A stretch of DNA of 64,000 nt, taken from NCBI GenBank assembly GCA_030602245.1, contig JAUWAC010000014.1:1-64000 (forward strand), in the 5' to 3' direction. This DNA is from Marinobacterium sp. (GTDB lineage Bacteria; Pseudomonadota; Gammaproteobacteria; Pseudomonadales; Balneatricaceae). The notes beneath the pieces are model-generated. The model was not told the DNA's origin. It did no database searches and saw nothing but the letters and a program-made list of their open reading frames with translations. A program made the translations under genes and the position numbers. Shown here one piece after another: positions 8,145-17,298 of the stretch; within the stretch, counting starts at the first letter, position 1; every line of letters starts with the position of its first letter.

Positions 8145-9290
8145 ATGCCTGGATATGAATTAGACAAGTCGCTCTGGGGCGGACCAGAGTTCGAAGCGCT
8201 GCTGCAGAACATTCGTCAGCGGCGTCAGGAGTTTGAGACCCAGCAGTTCATTGCACAGGATGTCATCGAGCGTTTCCGTGCGCTTGGCGTCTACCGCGCC
8301 ATGGTGCCCAAGGCATTGGGTGGTGATGAGCGCAGCCCCGCAGAGTTCCTGCAGATGGTCGAAGCGGTTGCCGCGGCCGACGGTTCGGCCGGCTGGGTGG
8401 CCAGTTTTGGCATGAACCCGGCCTATCTGGCGGCCTTGCCGGTGGAGACCATCGACAAGGTGTGGGCGAATGGGCCGGATGTGGTGTTCGCCGGCGGTAT
8501 CTTCCCCACCCAGCCCGCCAAGCGGGTTGAGGGCGGCTTTATCGTCAGCGGGCGCTGGAAGTTTGGCAGTGGCTCTATGGGCGCCTCGCTGATCGGGGTG
8601 GGTATTCAGCCTGATCAGGGCGAGCCCTTGCCGCGAATGGCGGTGATGCCCGCCGATCAGGTGCGTATTGAGCCGAATTGGGACGTGATCGGCATGGTCG
8701 GTACCGGCTCCCACGACCTGGTGGTTGAAGAGGTGTTCGTACCGGAAGAGTGGACCTTCGTGCGCGGCGGCAAGCCCAACATCGACTCCAATTTCTTCCG
8801 CTATCCCAGCCTCGCGTTCGCGGCTCAGGTGCTGTCGGTGACCACTGCGGGTCTGGCCCGTGAGGCGCTGGACGTGGTGCAGGCGATGGCGGCCGGGCGC
8901 ACCTCCGTGACCGGGGCGCCGAACCTGGGTGAGCGCGAGTACGTGCAGATCGAAATTGCCAAGGCGGAAGCCAAGCTGCGCTCCTCCCGCGCCTTCTTCT
9001 ACCAGGTCACTGAAGATGCCTGGAACACCATCCTGGCCGGTGATCTGCCGAGCCCGGAGCAGACCAACCTGATTCGCCTGGCCACCACCAACCTGACCCA
9101 CGAGTGCGCCGAGGCGGTCCGTATCGCCTATCAGGTGGCTGGTATGACCAGCACCTACACCGATCATCCGCTGTCGCGCATCTTGCGCGATTCAATGATG
9201 GCGACGCAGCACGCCTTCATGGGCGCGGTAACGCTGAAAAACGCCGGCGCCATGTTCTTCGGGCATGAGCCGTTGCCCGGCTATCTCTGA
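8145..9290 (+). CDS. iacA: Flavin-dependent indole-3-acetate monooxygenase, IacA-like
   Basis: A 381-residue protein of the acyl-CoA-dehydrogenase fold, in the group D flavin monooxygenase branch (HpaB/DszC/IacA types). It shows the HpaH-like opening (ERFRALGVYRAMVPKALGG), a central WKFGSGS beta segment and the VGTGSHDLVVEEVFVPEEW strand pair. IacA attacks the indole ring of indole-3-acetate using reduced flavin supplied by IacG. AGGAGAG precedes the ATG by nine bases. It heads the cluster iacA-B-I-C-D-E-F-G, and the whole set of partner genes supports the assignment over a generic acyl-CoA dehydrogenase, whose catalytic glutamate context is not evident. Confidence 0.82.
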   Translation: MPGYELDKSLWGGPEFEALLQNIRQRRQEFETQQFIAQDVIERFRALGVYRAMVPKALGGDERSPAEFLQMVEAVAAADGSAGWVASFGMNPAYLAALPVETIDKVWANGPDVVFAGGIFPTQPAKRVEGGFIVSGRWKFGSGSMGASLIGVGIQPDQGEPLPRMAVMPADQVRIEPNWDVIGMVGTGSHDLVVEEVFVPEEWTFVRGGKPNIDSNFFRYPSLAFAAQVLSVTTAGLAREALDVVQAMAAGRTSVTGAPNLGEREYVQIEIAKAEAKLRSSRAFFYQVTEDAWNTILAGDLPSPEQTNLIRLATTNLTHECAEAVRIAYQVAGMTSTYTDHPLSRILRDSMMATQHAFMGAVTLKNAGAMFFGHEPLPGYL

Positions 9291-9313
9291 ACCGACTCAC
9301 AGGAGCATTCAAC

Positions 9314-9676
9314 ATGAGCGAAAAGAAACCTCTGCGTGTGCTGTTCTGCATGGGCATCAACCAGAACTTCATGGACGCCCCGCGCGAAGAGCAGCTGGAT
9401 GTCTGGGCCGCGTTCGGTGCCATGTGGAACGGGATCCATGACATGGATGGCGTCAGCGTGATCGGCAACATGGATGACGATCAGAGCATGGTCGGCCCCT
9501 CGGCCGGCTACCCGTGGACCACCTATCTGCTTGCCGACGTGGCCGATTACGACACCGTGGTGGCGTGCTGCAACCTGTTCCGGACCACGGCGGTCGGTGA
9601 TGGCCCTTACAAGCTCTGGCGCTACGCCAAGGTTGAGGCCCGCATCGGACGTGAGCTGATCGTGCAGCGGGCCTGA
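9314..9676 (+). CDS. iacB: IacB-like small protein of indole-3-acetate catabolism
   Basis: A 120-residue cytosolic protein beginning 24 bp after iacA with a good ribosome site (AGGAGC). It has a ferredoxin-like, EthD/dimeric alpha-beta barrel look: a first strand LRVLFCMGIN, and a last part with YKLWRYAKVEARIGREL. No catalytic motif can be named. Its place directly after iacA is where iacB lies in described iac clusters; IacB has no firmly established reaction that I can cite. It carries no signal peptide or membrane segment. Identification rests mainly on position and size. Confidence 0.65.
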   Translation: MSEKKPLRVLFCMGINQNFMDAPREEQLDVWAAFGAMWNGIHDMDGVSVIGNMDDDQSMVGPSAGYPWTTYLLADVADYDTVVACCNLFRTTAVGDGPYKLWRYAKVEARIGRELIVQRA

Positions 9677-9687
9677 GGAGCGCAACG

Positions 9688-10215
9688 ATGAGCGTCGTCG
9701 ATGCCAATGAAGTGATCGCGCTGCGCGCGCGCGTGCAGGCGCTGGAAAGCGAACAAGCGATTCGCGCCTGCATCAGTCGTTACATGGACCTGTGCGATCA
9801 CCTGGATGCCAGCACGCCACTGGATGAACTGGGCGACCTGTTCACCGAAGACGCCATCTGGGAAGGCAAGGGGGCGCGCTACGCCAACAGCTTTGGTGGC
9901 CATCGGGGGCGTGACGCGATTGTGGCGATGCTGGGCAAGTACTGCGTGGAACCGGCCCACTTCGCCCTCAACGTGCACTACCTCAGCTCGGAGCTGATCC
10001 GGGTAGACGGTGCCTGTGCCCATGGCAGCTGGAACATGCTGCAGATATCGAGCTTCAGCGCCGGGGGTTCCCACCTCAACAGCGCCCGGCTCGAGATCGA
10101 TTTTCGTTGTGAAGACGGTGTCTGGCGCATGGCGCACTTCCAGACCCGCAACCTGTTCAGTCGCCCGGTAGAGCACTGGAACAGCGAAGCCCGCTTGCCG
10201 GTTCCGGACCAGTAG
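9688..10215 (+). CDS. iacI: SnoaL/NTF2-like protein, IacI-like
   Basis: A 175-residue protein with the SnoaL-like/NTF2 cone fold. The pattern is an N-terminal helix ending in ACISRYMDLCDHLD, then LGDLFTEDAIWEGKG and GRDAIVAMLGKY, and later strands with WNMLQISSF and WRMAHFQTRNLFSRP. Such small barrels act as isomerases, cyclases or lyases and as non-catalytic dioxygenase subunits. IacI is the free-standing member in iac clusters and here sits between iacB and iacC, as in known clusters. The gene starts 11 bp after iacB. It is distinct from the dioxygenase small subunit at 11,598, which is shorter. Confidence 0.7.
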   Translation: MSVVDANEVIALRARVQALESEQAIRACISRYMDLCDHLDASTPLDELGDLFTEDAIWEGKGARYANSFGGHRGRDAIVAMLGKYCVEPAHFALNVHYLSSELIRVDGACAHGSWNMLQISSFSAGGSHLNSARLEIDFRCEDGVWRMAHFQTRNLFSRPVEHWNSEARLPVPDQ

Positions 10216-10268
10216 GCCGCGTTGCAGAGCACCGGACAGATAACCCGAATTCAACGTGAGAGACAGCG

Positions 10269-11591
10269 ATGAGTGATTTGATCGAAATGAAAGCCGTCGA
10301 CGCCGAGAGCGTCGGCCTGCGTGCCGCCAACATGGTGGATGACGAGAACGGTCGCGTGAAGAAAGCCCTGTACTCCGATCCGGCGATCTTCGAGGAAGAG
10401 ATGGATCTGGTGTTCAACAAGACCTGGGTGTTTGTTGGTCACGAAAGCGAAGTGCCGGAAGCGGGTAGCTTCAAGACGGCCTATATCGGTCGTCACCCGG
10501 TGATTCTGTCGCGTGATCGCAAGATGAATATCCACGTGCTGCAGAACCGCTGCCGCCATCGGGGTGCCACCGTCTGCGAGGGACGCAAGGGCAAGACCAA
10601 GGCGTTTACCTGCCCCTACCACGGCTGGGGCTACGGTCTGGACGGGTCGCTGCGCGCGCTGCCCAAGCCGGAAGAGTATGACGGCGTGTTCGACAAGAAC
10701 GAAATGCCGCTCGAGAGCCTGCGTTGGGAGTCCTACCAGGGCATGGTGTTCGCCACCTTCAACAACGAAATCGAGCCGCTGGAGCAGTTCCTCGGTGGCG
10801 CGAAGAAGTGGATCGACCTGTTCATGAAACAGGGCGGCGGTTACCCGGTGAAAGTGCTGGGCGAGCACCGCTTCAACTTCCCGGGCAACTGGAAGATCCA
10901 GCTCGAAAACACCACTGATGCCTACCACTTCCCGATCGTGCACAAGTCCTTCGTGACCTCACTGGACGAAGCGACCGCCGACATCTTCGACTTCCTCGAC
11001 GGCGAAGGCTTTGTCGAAGACCTGGGCAACGGCCACAGCGTCATGGTGATGATCCCGCAGCTGGTGGATCTGGAAGCGGATCTGGATCAGCCGATTCCGG
11101 AGCGTTTCGCCGAGCTGGCGCAGGCGCTGCGTGACGAAGGCAAGTCCGAAGACGAGGTGAAGAAACTGGTGCGTGCGGCGCACGGTACCGGCTTCAACCT
11201 GAACCTGTTCCCGAACGTGTCCTGCTCCATGGCGTTCTTCCGCGTGCTGCGTCCGGTGTCGGTCGGCGAGACCGAGATCCAGCACGTGGCGCTTGGTGGC
11301 GAGGGCGCACCGGCAGCCTTCAACCAGAAACGCATGCGTCTGCACGAGCACTTCCAGGGGCCGATGGGGTTTGGTACCCCGGATGACGGCGAAGCCTGGG
11401 AGCGCGTGCAGAAGGGTGCCATGGCCGGCACCGACGGCTGGATTCTGGTCAACCGTGGCATGAGCAAGCTGCGCACCTCCGTGGATGGTAACCCGCAGGG
11501 CGCCGTGTGCTCCGAGACCGGTATGCGGGGCGCGTACCGCCAGTACAAGAAAGTGATGTCAGCCAACAGCGGCACCAAGGCAGGGGAGTAA
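10269..11591 (+). CDS. iacC: Rieske aromatic-ring dioxygenase large subunit, IacC-like
   Basis: A 440-residue oxygenase alpha subunit. The Rieske [2Fe-2S] ligands are Cys95/His97 (in NRCRHRG) and Cys115/His118 (in CPYHGW). The mononuclear iron site follows in ENTTDAYHFPIVH, with His220 and His225. It hydroxylates an aromatic intermediate using electrons from IacF and forms a hetero-oligomer with the next gene's product. In iac clusters this step leads toward catechol. Start and length match the family, and the ribosome site GAGAGACAGCG is close. No catechol-cleavage genes are in the window, so the lower pathway must be elsewhere. Confidence 0.88.
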   Translation: MSDLIEMKAVDAESVGLRAANMVDDENGRVKKALYSDPAIFEEEMDLVFNKTWVFVGHESEVPEAGSFKTAYIGRHPVILSRDRKMNIHVLQNRCRHRGATVCEGRKGKTKAFTCPYHGWGYGLDGSLRALPKPEEYDGVFDKNEMPLESLRWESYQGMVFATFNNEIEPLEQFLGGAKKWIDLFMKQGGGYPVKVLGEHRFNFPGNWKIQLENTTDAYHFPIVHKSFVTSLDEATADIFDFLDGEGFVEDLGNGHSVMVMIPQLVDLEADLDQPIPERFAELAQALRDEGKSEDEVKKLVRAAHGTGFNLNLFPNVSCSMAFFRVLRPVSVGETEIQHVALGGEGAPAAFNQKRMRLHEHFQGPMGFGTPDDGEAWERVQKGAMAGTDGWILVNRGMSKLRTSVDGNPQGAVCSETGMRGAYRQYKKVMSANSGTKAGE

Positions 11592-11597
11592 TCGAGC

Positions 11598-12080
11598 ATG
11601 AAATCCAATACCCAACTTCTGGCGCAGGTCACCGAATTTATCGGTTACGAAGCCGACCTGCTGGACCACAAGGGCTATCAGGAGTGGCTGTCGCTGTGGA
11701 CCGAAAAGGGCCTCTACATCGTGCCGACCGATCTCAACGAGACCGACTATCTGGGCACCCTGAACCTGGCGCTGGACGATGCCGATATGCGTCGTATGCG
11801 GGTCGCGCGACTGGAAAACGGCGAATCCGTATCCGCGAATTCGGTCGGTTACACGGTGCGCATGATGTCTCGCGTGCGGATTCTGGAAGCCGGTGACGAC
11901 CTTGTCATCGCCCGCTGTGCGATGACCCTGAACGAGCTGCGCCACGGCAAGCTGGTGACCTATCCGGCCAACGTGGAATACACCCTGAAGCCCACGGGCG
12001 AGGGTTTCAAGCTGGAACAGAAGGTCGTGAAGCTGCTGCATGCCGATGGCTTCCTGCGCACGGTCAGCTTCATTTTCTGA
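11598..12080 (+). CDS. iacD: Ring-hydroxylating dioxygenase small subunit, IacD-like
   Basis: A 160-residue beta subunit of aromatic-ring dioxygenases, six bases after iacC. It has the expected SnoaL-like fold with FIGYEADLLDHKGYQEWLSLW near the N-terminus, the VGYTVRMMSRVRILE strands and a C-terminal KVVKLLHADGFLRTVSFIF typical of this subunit. It is structural and stabilises the alpha subunit. Tight spacing with iacC and the matching type of the partner leave little doubt. Confidence 0.85.
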   Translation: MKSNTQLLAQVTEFIGYEADLLDHKGYQEWLSLWTEKGLYIVPTDLNETDYLGTLNLALDDADMRRMRVARLENGESVSANSVGYTVRMMSRVRILEAGDDLVIARCAMTLNELRHGKLVTYPANVEYTLKPTGEGFKLEQKVVKLLHADGFLRTVSFIF

Positions 12081-12110
12081 TCCCGAACGAGCCGACGAGA
12101 GGAACGATTC

Positions 12111-12854
12111 ATGACCGCACAGATTGCACTGGTAACCGGTGCCGCCCAGGGGCTCGGTTTTCACATTGCCGGCCGGCTCCACGCGGCGGGCTTCAAGGTG
12201 GTGCTGAGCGATATCAATCCTGATGCCGCGCAGCAGGCGGCCGATGCACTCGACGCCAGCGGCGAGACCGCCATGGCGGTGGCGCTGGATGTGGCCCGCA
12301 AGGCGGACTTCGAAGCGGCCCTGAACCGGATCATCGAGCACTGGGGTGCGTTGCATGTGCTGGTCAACAACGCAGCGGTCACGCGTGCGACGCCGGTCAT
12401 GAAGATCTCCCTCGACGAGTTCAACGAGGTGGTGAACATCAACCTTGGCGGCGTGTTCGCCGGTTGTCAGGTGATGGGCGGCTACATGGCCTCGCAAGGC
12501 TATGGTCGCATCATCAACCTGTCGTCGCTGGCCGGGCAGAACGGGGGTACCAGCACCGGTGCCCACTATGCCGCCTCCAAGGGCGGCATCCTCACGCTGA
12601 CCAAGGTGTTTGCCAAGGAGCTGGCCTGTGATGGCGTCACGGTCAACGCCATCGCTCCGGGCCCGATCGATTCCCCCATGGTGAAGGCCCTGGTGCCGGA
12701 AGAGCGCCTGCCCACGCTGCTGGCCAACATACCGGTCGGTCAGCTGGGCGACGCCGACTTCATCGGTGACATGGTGGTGCAGCTGGCCCGGCCCGAAGCG
12801 TATTTCACCACCGGCACCACCTGGGATGTGAACGGCGGCCTGTTCATGCGCTGA
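12111..12854 (+). CDS. iacE: Short-chain dehydrogenase/reductase, IacE-like
   Basis: A 247-residue classical SDR. The cofactor loop is TGAAQGLG (residues 9-16), the NNAA motif is at 86-89, the catalytic serine lies in NLSSLAG (near 138-139), and Tyr153 and Lys157 form YxxxK. The fold oxidises or reduces a hydroxyl or keto group with NAD(P)(H). IacE acts on an early oxidised indole-acetate intermediate together with IacA. GAGAGGAACG precedes the ATG. The protein has no unusual insertions, and substrate preference cannot be read from the sequence. Confidence 0.82.
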   Translation: MTAQIALVTGAAQGLGFHIAGRLHAAGFKVVLSDINPDAAQQAADALDASGETAMAVALDVARKADFEAALNRIIEHWGALHVLVNNAAVTRATPVMKISLDEFNEVVNINLGGVFAGCQVMGGYMASQGYGRIINLSSLAGQNGGTSTGAHYAASKGGILTLTKVFAKELACDGVTVNAIAPGPIDSPMVKALVPEERLPTLLANIPVGQLGDADFIGDMVVQLARPEAYFTTGTTWDVNGGLFMR

Positions 12855-12961
12855 CGCCACCCGCGTCGCCCTTTTCAAACTGCAACAGGCTGTGCGGGGT
12901 TCAGACTCCCGCGGCAGCCAGCGTTTCAAAACCCGGCTCAGGTGCCGGATGGAGCAAGACG

Positions 12962-13921
12962 ATGACAGACGAACTGCTGAGTGTAGTGGTCCGCAAGCGT
13001 GTACAGCACACCGAGGGTGTGGTGTCACTGGAACTGGTTGACCCTCAGGGTAAGGCCTTGCCGGTGTTCGAGGCCGGGGCGCATATCGATCTGCATCTGG
13101 GCGATAACCTGGTACGCCAGTACTCGCTCTGTAACGATCCGGCGGACAGCAGCTTTTACCAGGTGGGTGTGTTGAAGGACCCCAGCTCGCGGGGCGGCTC
13201 GGTCGCCGTACACGAGCGCCTGCACGAGGGTACAACGCTGCAGATCAGTGCACCGCGTAACCTGTTTCCGCTGGCAGAGCATGCGGGGCACTCCGTGCTG
13301 ATTGGTGGTGGCATCGGCATCACACCGATGATCGCCATGGCTTACGCGCTGCATGCCGCCGGCAAGCCGTTCGATCTCTACTACTGTGGCCGCTCGCGCA
13401 GCACCTGTGCCTTCGTTGACGACCTGGCCGGCAGCGCCTTCGCCGATCGGGTGCATTTCCATTTCGACGACGAACATGGCGGCACCCGGGTGGACCTGGA
13501 TGCGGTGTTCGCGCGGGCTGAGTCGGATAGTCACCTGTACACCTGCGGCCCCAACGGTTTCATGGAATGGGTGATGAGCACCGCGCGCGACAAGGGCTTT
13601 CCGGAGGCTCGCATCCATAAGGAGTTCTTCCAGGTGGAGGTGGAGACCGGCGGCGAGGCGTTCGAGGTGTACGCCGAAGCCAGTGGCGTCACCGTCACCG
13701 TGCAGCCGGATGAAACCATCGCGCAGGCGCTGAACAAGGCCGGCCTGAAGATCAAGGTGTCCTGTGAGCAGGGCACCTGTGGCACCTGTCTGTGCGATGT
13801 GCTCGAAGGCATTCCCGACCATCGCGATGTGTTCCTGACCGATGAAGAGAAGGAGGACAACGATCAGATGCTGATCTGCTGTTCGCGCGCCAAATCACCG
13901 CGTCTGGTGCTTGATATCTGA
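12962..13921 (+). CDS. iacF: Dioxygenase reductase with FMN/NAD and [2Fe-2S] domains, IacF-like
   Basis: A 319-residue phthalate-dioxygenase-reductase type protein with an N-terminal flavin-binding barrel (VRQYSLCNDPADS), a central NAD domain (IGGGIGITPMIAMA) and a C-terminal plant-type ferredoxin domain whose cluster ligands are in SCEQGTCGTC and later ICCSRA. It passes electrons from NADH to the IacC Rieske centre. The 107-bp gap before it contains no separate gene. The next gene, iacG, begins 31 bp after its stop. Confidence 0.88.
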   Translation: MTDELLSVVVRKRVQHTEGVVSLELVDPQGKALPVFEAGAHIDLHLGDNLVRQYSLCNDPADSSFYQVGVLKDPSSRGGSVAVHERLHEGTTLQISAPRNLFPLAEHAGHSVLIGGGIGITPMIAMAYALHAAGKPFDLYYCGRSRSTCAFVDDLAGSAFADRVHFHFDDEHGGTRVDLDAVFARAESDSHLYTCGPNGFMEWVMSTARDKGFPEARIHKEFFQVEVETGGEAFEVYAEASGVTVTVQPDETIAQALNKAGLKIKVSCEQGTCGTCLCDVLEGIPDHRDVFLTDEEKEDNDQMLICCSRAKSPRLVLDI

Positions 13922-13952
13922 GCCGGACGCCACTCCAGAGAGGAAAGAGTTC

Positions 13953-14453
13953 ATGATCGATATCGATGCCTTTCGTAACGGTATGGCCCTGCTCGGCGGC
14001 GCCGTTTCGGTGATCACCACGGATGGCGAGGCGGGCAAGTTCGGCTTCACGGCCACCGCCGTCACCAGTGTGACCGCAGAGCCGCCGACGTTGCTGGTCT
14101 GCATGAATCGCAATTCATACGCCAATGAGCCGTTCAAACAGAACGGTGTGTTGTGCGTCAACGTGCTGGCGGGCCATCACCAGCAGCTGTCCGGTGACTT
14201 CGCCAATCCGAAGCTGAGCAGTGATGAGCGCTTTGCCAGCCACGGCTGGAGCTGCCTGAGTACTCCGGCGCCGGCACTGGACGAGGCGCTGGTGAACTTC
14301 GATTGCCGCATCACCGAGATGCACGAGGTGGGTTCGCACACGGTGTTCTACTGCACCATCGTCGATGCCCGTCTCGGCGGTGGTGACGAGGCGCTGGTTT
14401 ACTTCAACCGGGCGTATCACCGCCTCGGTGAGGCGTCCAGAGCCGCCCGCTGA
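13953..14453 (+). CDS. iacG: Flavin reductase, IacG-like
   Basis: A 166-residue flavin reductase of the HpaC/DIM6-NTAB family. It supplies free reduced flavin to the monooxygenase IacA. The start MIDIDAFRNGMALLGG is preferred over an upstream in-frame ATG inside iacF because AGAGAGGAAAG lies just before it. Family features include GAVSVITTDG, the FGFTATAVTSVTAEPPTLLVCMN core and the FNRAYHRLG end. It closes the co-directional run iacA to iacG. Confidence 0.82.
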   Translation: MIDIDAFRNGMALLGGAVSVITTDGEAGKFGFTATAVTSVTAEPPTLLVCMNRNSYANEPFKQNGVLCVNVLAGHHQQLSGDFANPKLSSDERFASHGWSCLSTPAPALDEALVNFDCRITEMHEVGSHTVFYCTIVDARLGGGDEALVYFNRAYHRLGEASRAAR

Positions 14454-14622
14454 TTGCTTGAATTCCTATAACTACAGGCTTTGTCCCAGTCCGTTCGCAA
14501 CGCCCCTGAAGTATCGAAAAGTGCCGTTATCGGCACTCTCACAATCCATCTGATGGGTGGGTAAAGGCAGTAACCCGACAGATGCGCCATGGCGTATCGA
14601 CGATAACTGAAAGGACTAATAC

Positions 14623-15855
14623 ATGCAGAAACATTCTTTGCGAAAGACCGGGCTTCATTTGGCGGTGATGGCGGCCCTGAGCACGCCGGTGCTGGCGCAG
14701 GCGGATCTGATTGCGGACAGCCAGGTCAAGCTGGAGCTGCGCAACTTCTTGCTGGAACGGGATTTCGATGGCGCAACGGCGGATGTGGGTAGCTGGTCTC
14801 AGGCCGCTGACCTGCAGTTCGTTTCCGGTTATACCGCAACGCCGATCCAGTTCGGCATCGATGCATCGGCGACCGGCGCCTATGTGTTCGATTCCACCGG
14901 CGATGACGGTTCGCTGCCCTATGACAGCCTGGCCGGCGAAACCGCAGAGAGCTACGGGCGTGCCGGTGCCACCCTGAAGTTCAAGTACGGTGCGACCGAA
15001 CTGACCGTCGGTGATCACCGTCCCCATCTGCCGGTGGCCTGGGACGATACCACCCGTGTGCTCGACACCATTTACGAAGGTGCGGTGATCCGTTCCACCG
15101 CAATCGAGAATCTGGATCTGACGGCCGGTCGTTTCTGGCAGCTGGTGGGGCGTGACTCAAGCAACAAGGAAGATCTGGCGCTCTATCGCGGCACCAGCGG
15201 CAAGCGCTCTGACGGGCTGGATTTTGTCGGCGGCACCTACACCTTCCCGAAAGGGTTCAAGGGCACCTACTTCTACGGCACGCTGAACGATATCTATACC
15301 CAGCAGTATCTCGCACTGGAGCAGACCTCGGGCCTCAGCAACGGCATGAAGCTGAAGAGCGAAGTGCGTTACTTCGACAACGAAAGCGATGGCAAGGAGT
15401 ACGAGGGCGATCTGGATGTGGACGCTCTGGGTGCCATGGTCACTCTGCTGGCCGGTAACCACATGGCGGCGCTCAGCGTACAGACCATCGATGGTGATCG
15501 TCCCTTCCCGACGCTGGACGGTTACGTGCCGCAGCCGGCGCTGCTGCACTGGACAACCTCGCCGTTCATCATGCCGGATGAGCAATCCTGGGGTGTGCGT
15601 TACGGATACGATTTCAAGGGTCTGGGTGTTCCGGGTCTGAAGGTGCTGGCGCGTTACACCAGGGGCACCGATATCGATATCGCCGGCGGTACGGATGAGA
15701 GCCATTCCGAGCGCAACATCTACCTGAGCTATGAAGTGCAGGAAGCCGCCCTCAAGGGGCTTAAGTTCGACCTGCGCAGTATCTCTGTGGATCGTAGCTG
15801 GGCCGATGACTACGAAGAGTATCGTTTCATCACCACCTACAGCGTCAACTTCTGA
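14623..15855 (+). CDS. OprD-family outer membrane porin
   Basis: A 410-residue outer-membrane protein with a signal peptide (cleavage near VLAQA) and alternating amphipathic strands. The opening with DSQVKLELRNFLLERDF, the SWSQAADLQFVSGYT strand and the C-terminal strand ending YRFITTYSVNF (terminal phenylalanine) fit OprD/OpdK-type channels, which favour carboxylate-bearing aromatic and amino-acid substrates. Placement between iacG and two more catabolic genes suggests entry of an anionic aromatic substrate across the outer membrane. It has its own ribosome site (AAAGGAC) after a 169-bp gap, so it may also have its own promoter. Confidence 0.82.
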   Translation: MQKHSLRKTGLHLAVMAALSTPVLAQADLIADSQVKLELRNFLLERDFDGATADVGSWSQAADLQFVSGYTATPIQFGIDASATGAYVFDSTGDDGSLPYDSLAGETAESYGRAGATLKFKYGATELTVGDHRPHLPVAWDDTTRVLDTIYEGAVIRSTAIENLDLTAGRFWQLVGRDSSNKEDLALYRGTSGKRSDGLDFVGGTYTFPKGFKGTYFYGTLNDIYTQQYLALEQTSGLSNGMKLKSEVRYFDNESDGKEYEGDLDVDALGAMVTLLAGNHMAALSVQTIDGDRPFPTLDGYVPQPALLHWTTSPFIMPDEQSWGVRYGYDFKGLGVPGLKVLARYTRGTDIDIAGGTDESHSERNIYLSYEVQEAALKGLKFDLRSISVDRSWADDYEEYRFITTYSVNF

Positions 15856-15896
15856 GTACGTGATCGCGTGTAGCGATCAGGCCTCGGGTTGAGGCG

Positions 15897-15932
15897 CTCC
15901 ATCCGGCCGGGTTCAGATCCGGTCGGATGGAG
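15897..15932 (+). terminator. Long imperfect hairpin after porin gene
   Basis: CTCCATCCGGCCGG pairs with CCGGTCGGATGGAG around an eight-base loop (one mismatch). No T-run follows, so it may protect the transcript 3' end or only weaken read-through. Confidence 0.45.
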
Positions 15933-15998
15933 AGTTGTGAAGACCGGCTACCGTGCACAGCACCTATTTTCCCTTCGATTCAGTTGCGGTAGTCATTC

Positions 15999-16024
15999 GG
16001 GAGAGCGTCGCTCTCCCCTTTTTA
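15999..16024 (+). terminator. Rho-independent terminator before the dehydrogenase gene
   Basis: GGGAGAGCG and CGCTCTCCC form a perfect inverted repeat followed by CTTTTT. It separates the iacA-G/porin block from the two downstream genes, implying at least partial separate transcription of the latter. Confidence 0.75.
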
Positions 16025-16067
16025 CCTGACACGAACAGGTCGGTATGAAAGCAACAGGAGAGCACCC

Positions 16068-17282
16068 ATGCGTCGTTTCTACCGAGGCCCGGATCTGGCG
16101 CGTGTGCACAGCGTGGCGGAGATGGCCGCGCAGGCGCAGCGCAAGGTGCCCTATTTCGTTTGGGAGTATCTGTCAGGTGGGGCAGAGGACGAGCTGACGC
16201 TCGCCGCCAACCGTCAGGTATTCGCGTCCTATCAACTGGAATCCAGAACGCTGGTGCCCTGTCATCCGCCCAGGGTGGCGCAAACGCTGCTCGGCCAGCG
16301 GGCCGAGTTGCCACTGGCGATCGCGCCGACCGGCTTCAACGGCATGCTTTATCCACAGGCCGATCTGGAGCTGGCCCGGGCGGCTCATCGCCAGGGCGTG
16401 CCGTTCACGCTGAGCACGGTGTCCAACCTGTCGCTGGAACAGGTGCGCGACGCGCTGCCCGATCTGAACCTCTGGTTTCAGCTCTACGCCATGCATGATC
16501 AGTCGGTGCAGAGCGACCTGCTGCAGCGGGCGCAGCGGGCACAGGCGTCGGCGCTGCTGCTGACCAGCGATGCGCTGGTACTCGGCAACCGCGAGTGGGA
16601 TCGGCGCAACTTCGTGCGGCCGCGTCAGCTCAGCCTGCGCAACAAGCTGGAGGTGCTGCGTCATCCGGGCTGGATCGGGCGGGTGATGTGGCCGTCCGGG
16701 CTGCCGGTGATGGGCAATCTGGCGCCCTATCTGCCGCAATCGGAGCGCAATGCGCTGGGGTCGATGAAGTTCATCGGTGAACAGATGGATGCGCTGCTCG
16801 ACTGGGACAAGCTGGCGCGGATTCGCGATCAATGGCCGGGCAAGCTGGTACTCAAGGGCGTGCTGCATCCGGCCGACGCCGAGCGGGCGGTGGCACTGGG
16901 GCTCGATGCTCTGGTGATCAGCAACCACGGTGGGCGTCAACTCGACGGGGCACCCGGCAGCCTGGATGCGCTGGCACGTATCGGCCCCCGCGTGGGCGGC
17001 AAAATCGAACTGCTGCTGGACAGCGGCGTGCGCCGCGGCAGCGATATCGTCAAGGCGCTGGCGCTGGGGGCGACCGGGGTTCTGCTCGGCCGTGCGACGC
17101 TCTATGGCGTCACGGTGGAGGGCGCCGAGGGCGCCGGACGGGTGCTGGAGATTCTGTCGGAAGAGCTGCGCCGCTGCCTCAATCTGATGGGCTGTACGCA
17201 GCTGGATGCCCTTGATCGGGACTGGTTGATCGATAACAGGAGCCGCGCGGATACCGAAGGCCGCTGGGCGTTCGCAGACTAA
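16068..17282 (+). CDS. FMN-dependent alpha-hydroxy-acid dehydrogenase (lactate/mandelate dehydrogenase type)
   Basis: A 404-residue TIM-barrel flavoenzyme. Recognised by PYFVWEYLSGGAEDE near the N-terminus, LAIAPTGFNGMLYPQAD, the central QLYAMHDQ strand, ISNHGGRQLDGAPGSLD (catalytic histidine of the NHGGRQLD motif) and LLDSGVRRGSDIVKALALGA (FMN phosphate binding). These enzymes oxidise an L-2-hydroxy acid to a 2-oxo acid. Closest types are lactate and mandelate dehydrogenase. Standing 17 bp before the amidase gene and after the porin, it may process an aromatic hydroxy acid feeding the same pathway. AGGAGAG precedes the start. It is not one of the classical iac genes. Confidence 0.88.
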   Translation: MRRFYRGPDLARVHSVAEMAAQAQRKVPYFVWEYLSGGAEDELTLAANRQVFASYQLESRTLVPCHPPRVAQTLLGQRAELPLAIAPTGFNGMLYPQADLELARAAHRQGVPFTLSTVSNLSLEQVRDALPDLNLWFQLYAMHDQSVQSDLLQRAQRAQASALLLTSDALVLGNREWDRRNFVRPRQLSLRNKLEVLRHPGWIGRVMWPSGLPVMGNLAPYLPQSERNALGSMKFIGEQMDALLDWDKLARIRDQWPGKLVLKGVLHPADAERAVALGLDALVISNHGGRQLDGAPGSLDALARIGPRVGGKIELLLDSGVRRGSDIVKALALGATGVLLGRATLYGVTVEGAEGAGRVLEILSEELRRCLNLMGCTQLDALDRDWLIDNRSRADTEGRWAFAD

Positions 17283-17298
17283 TCACAGGAAAACAGTT

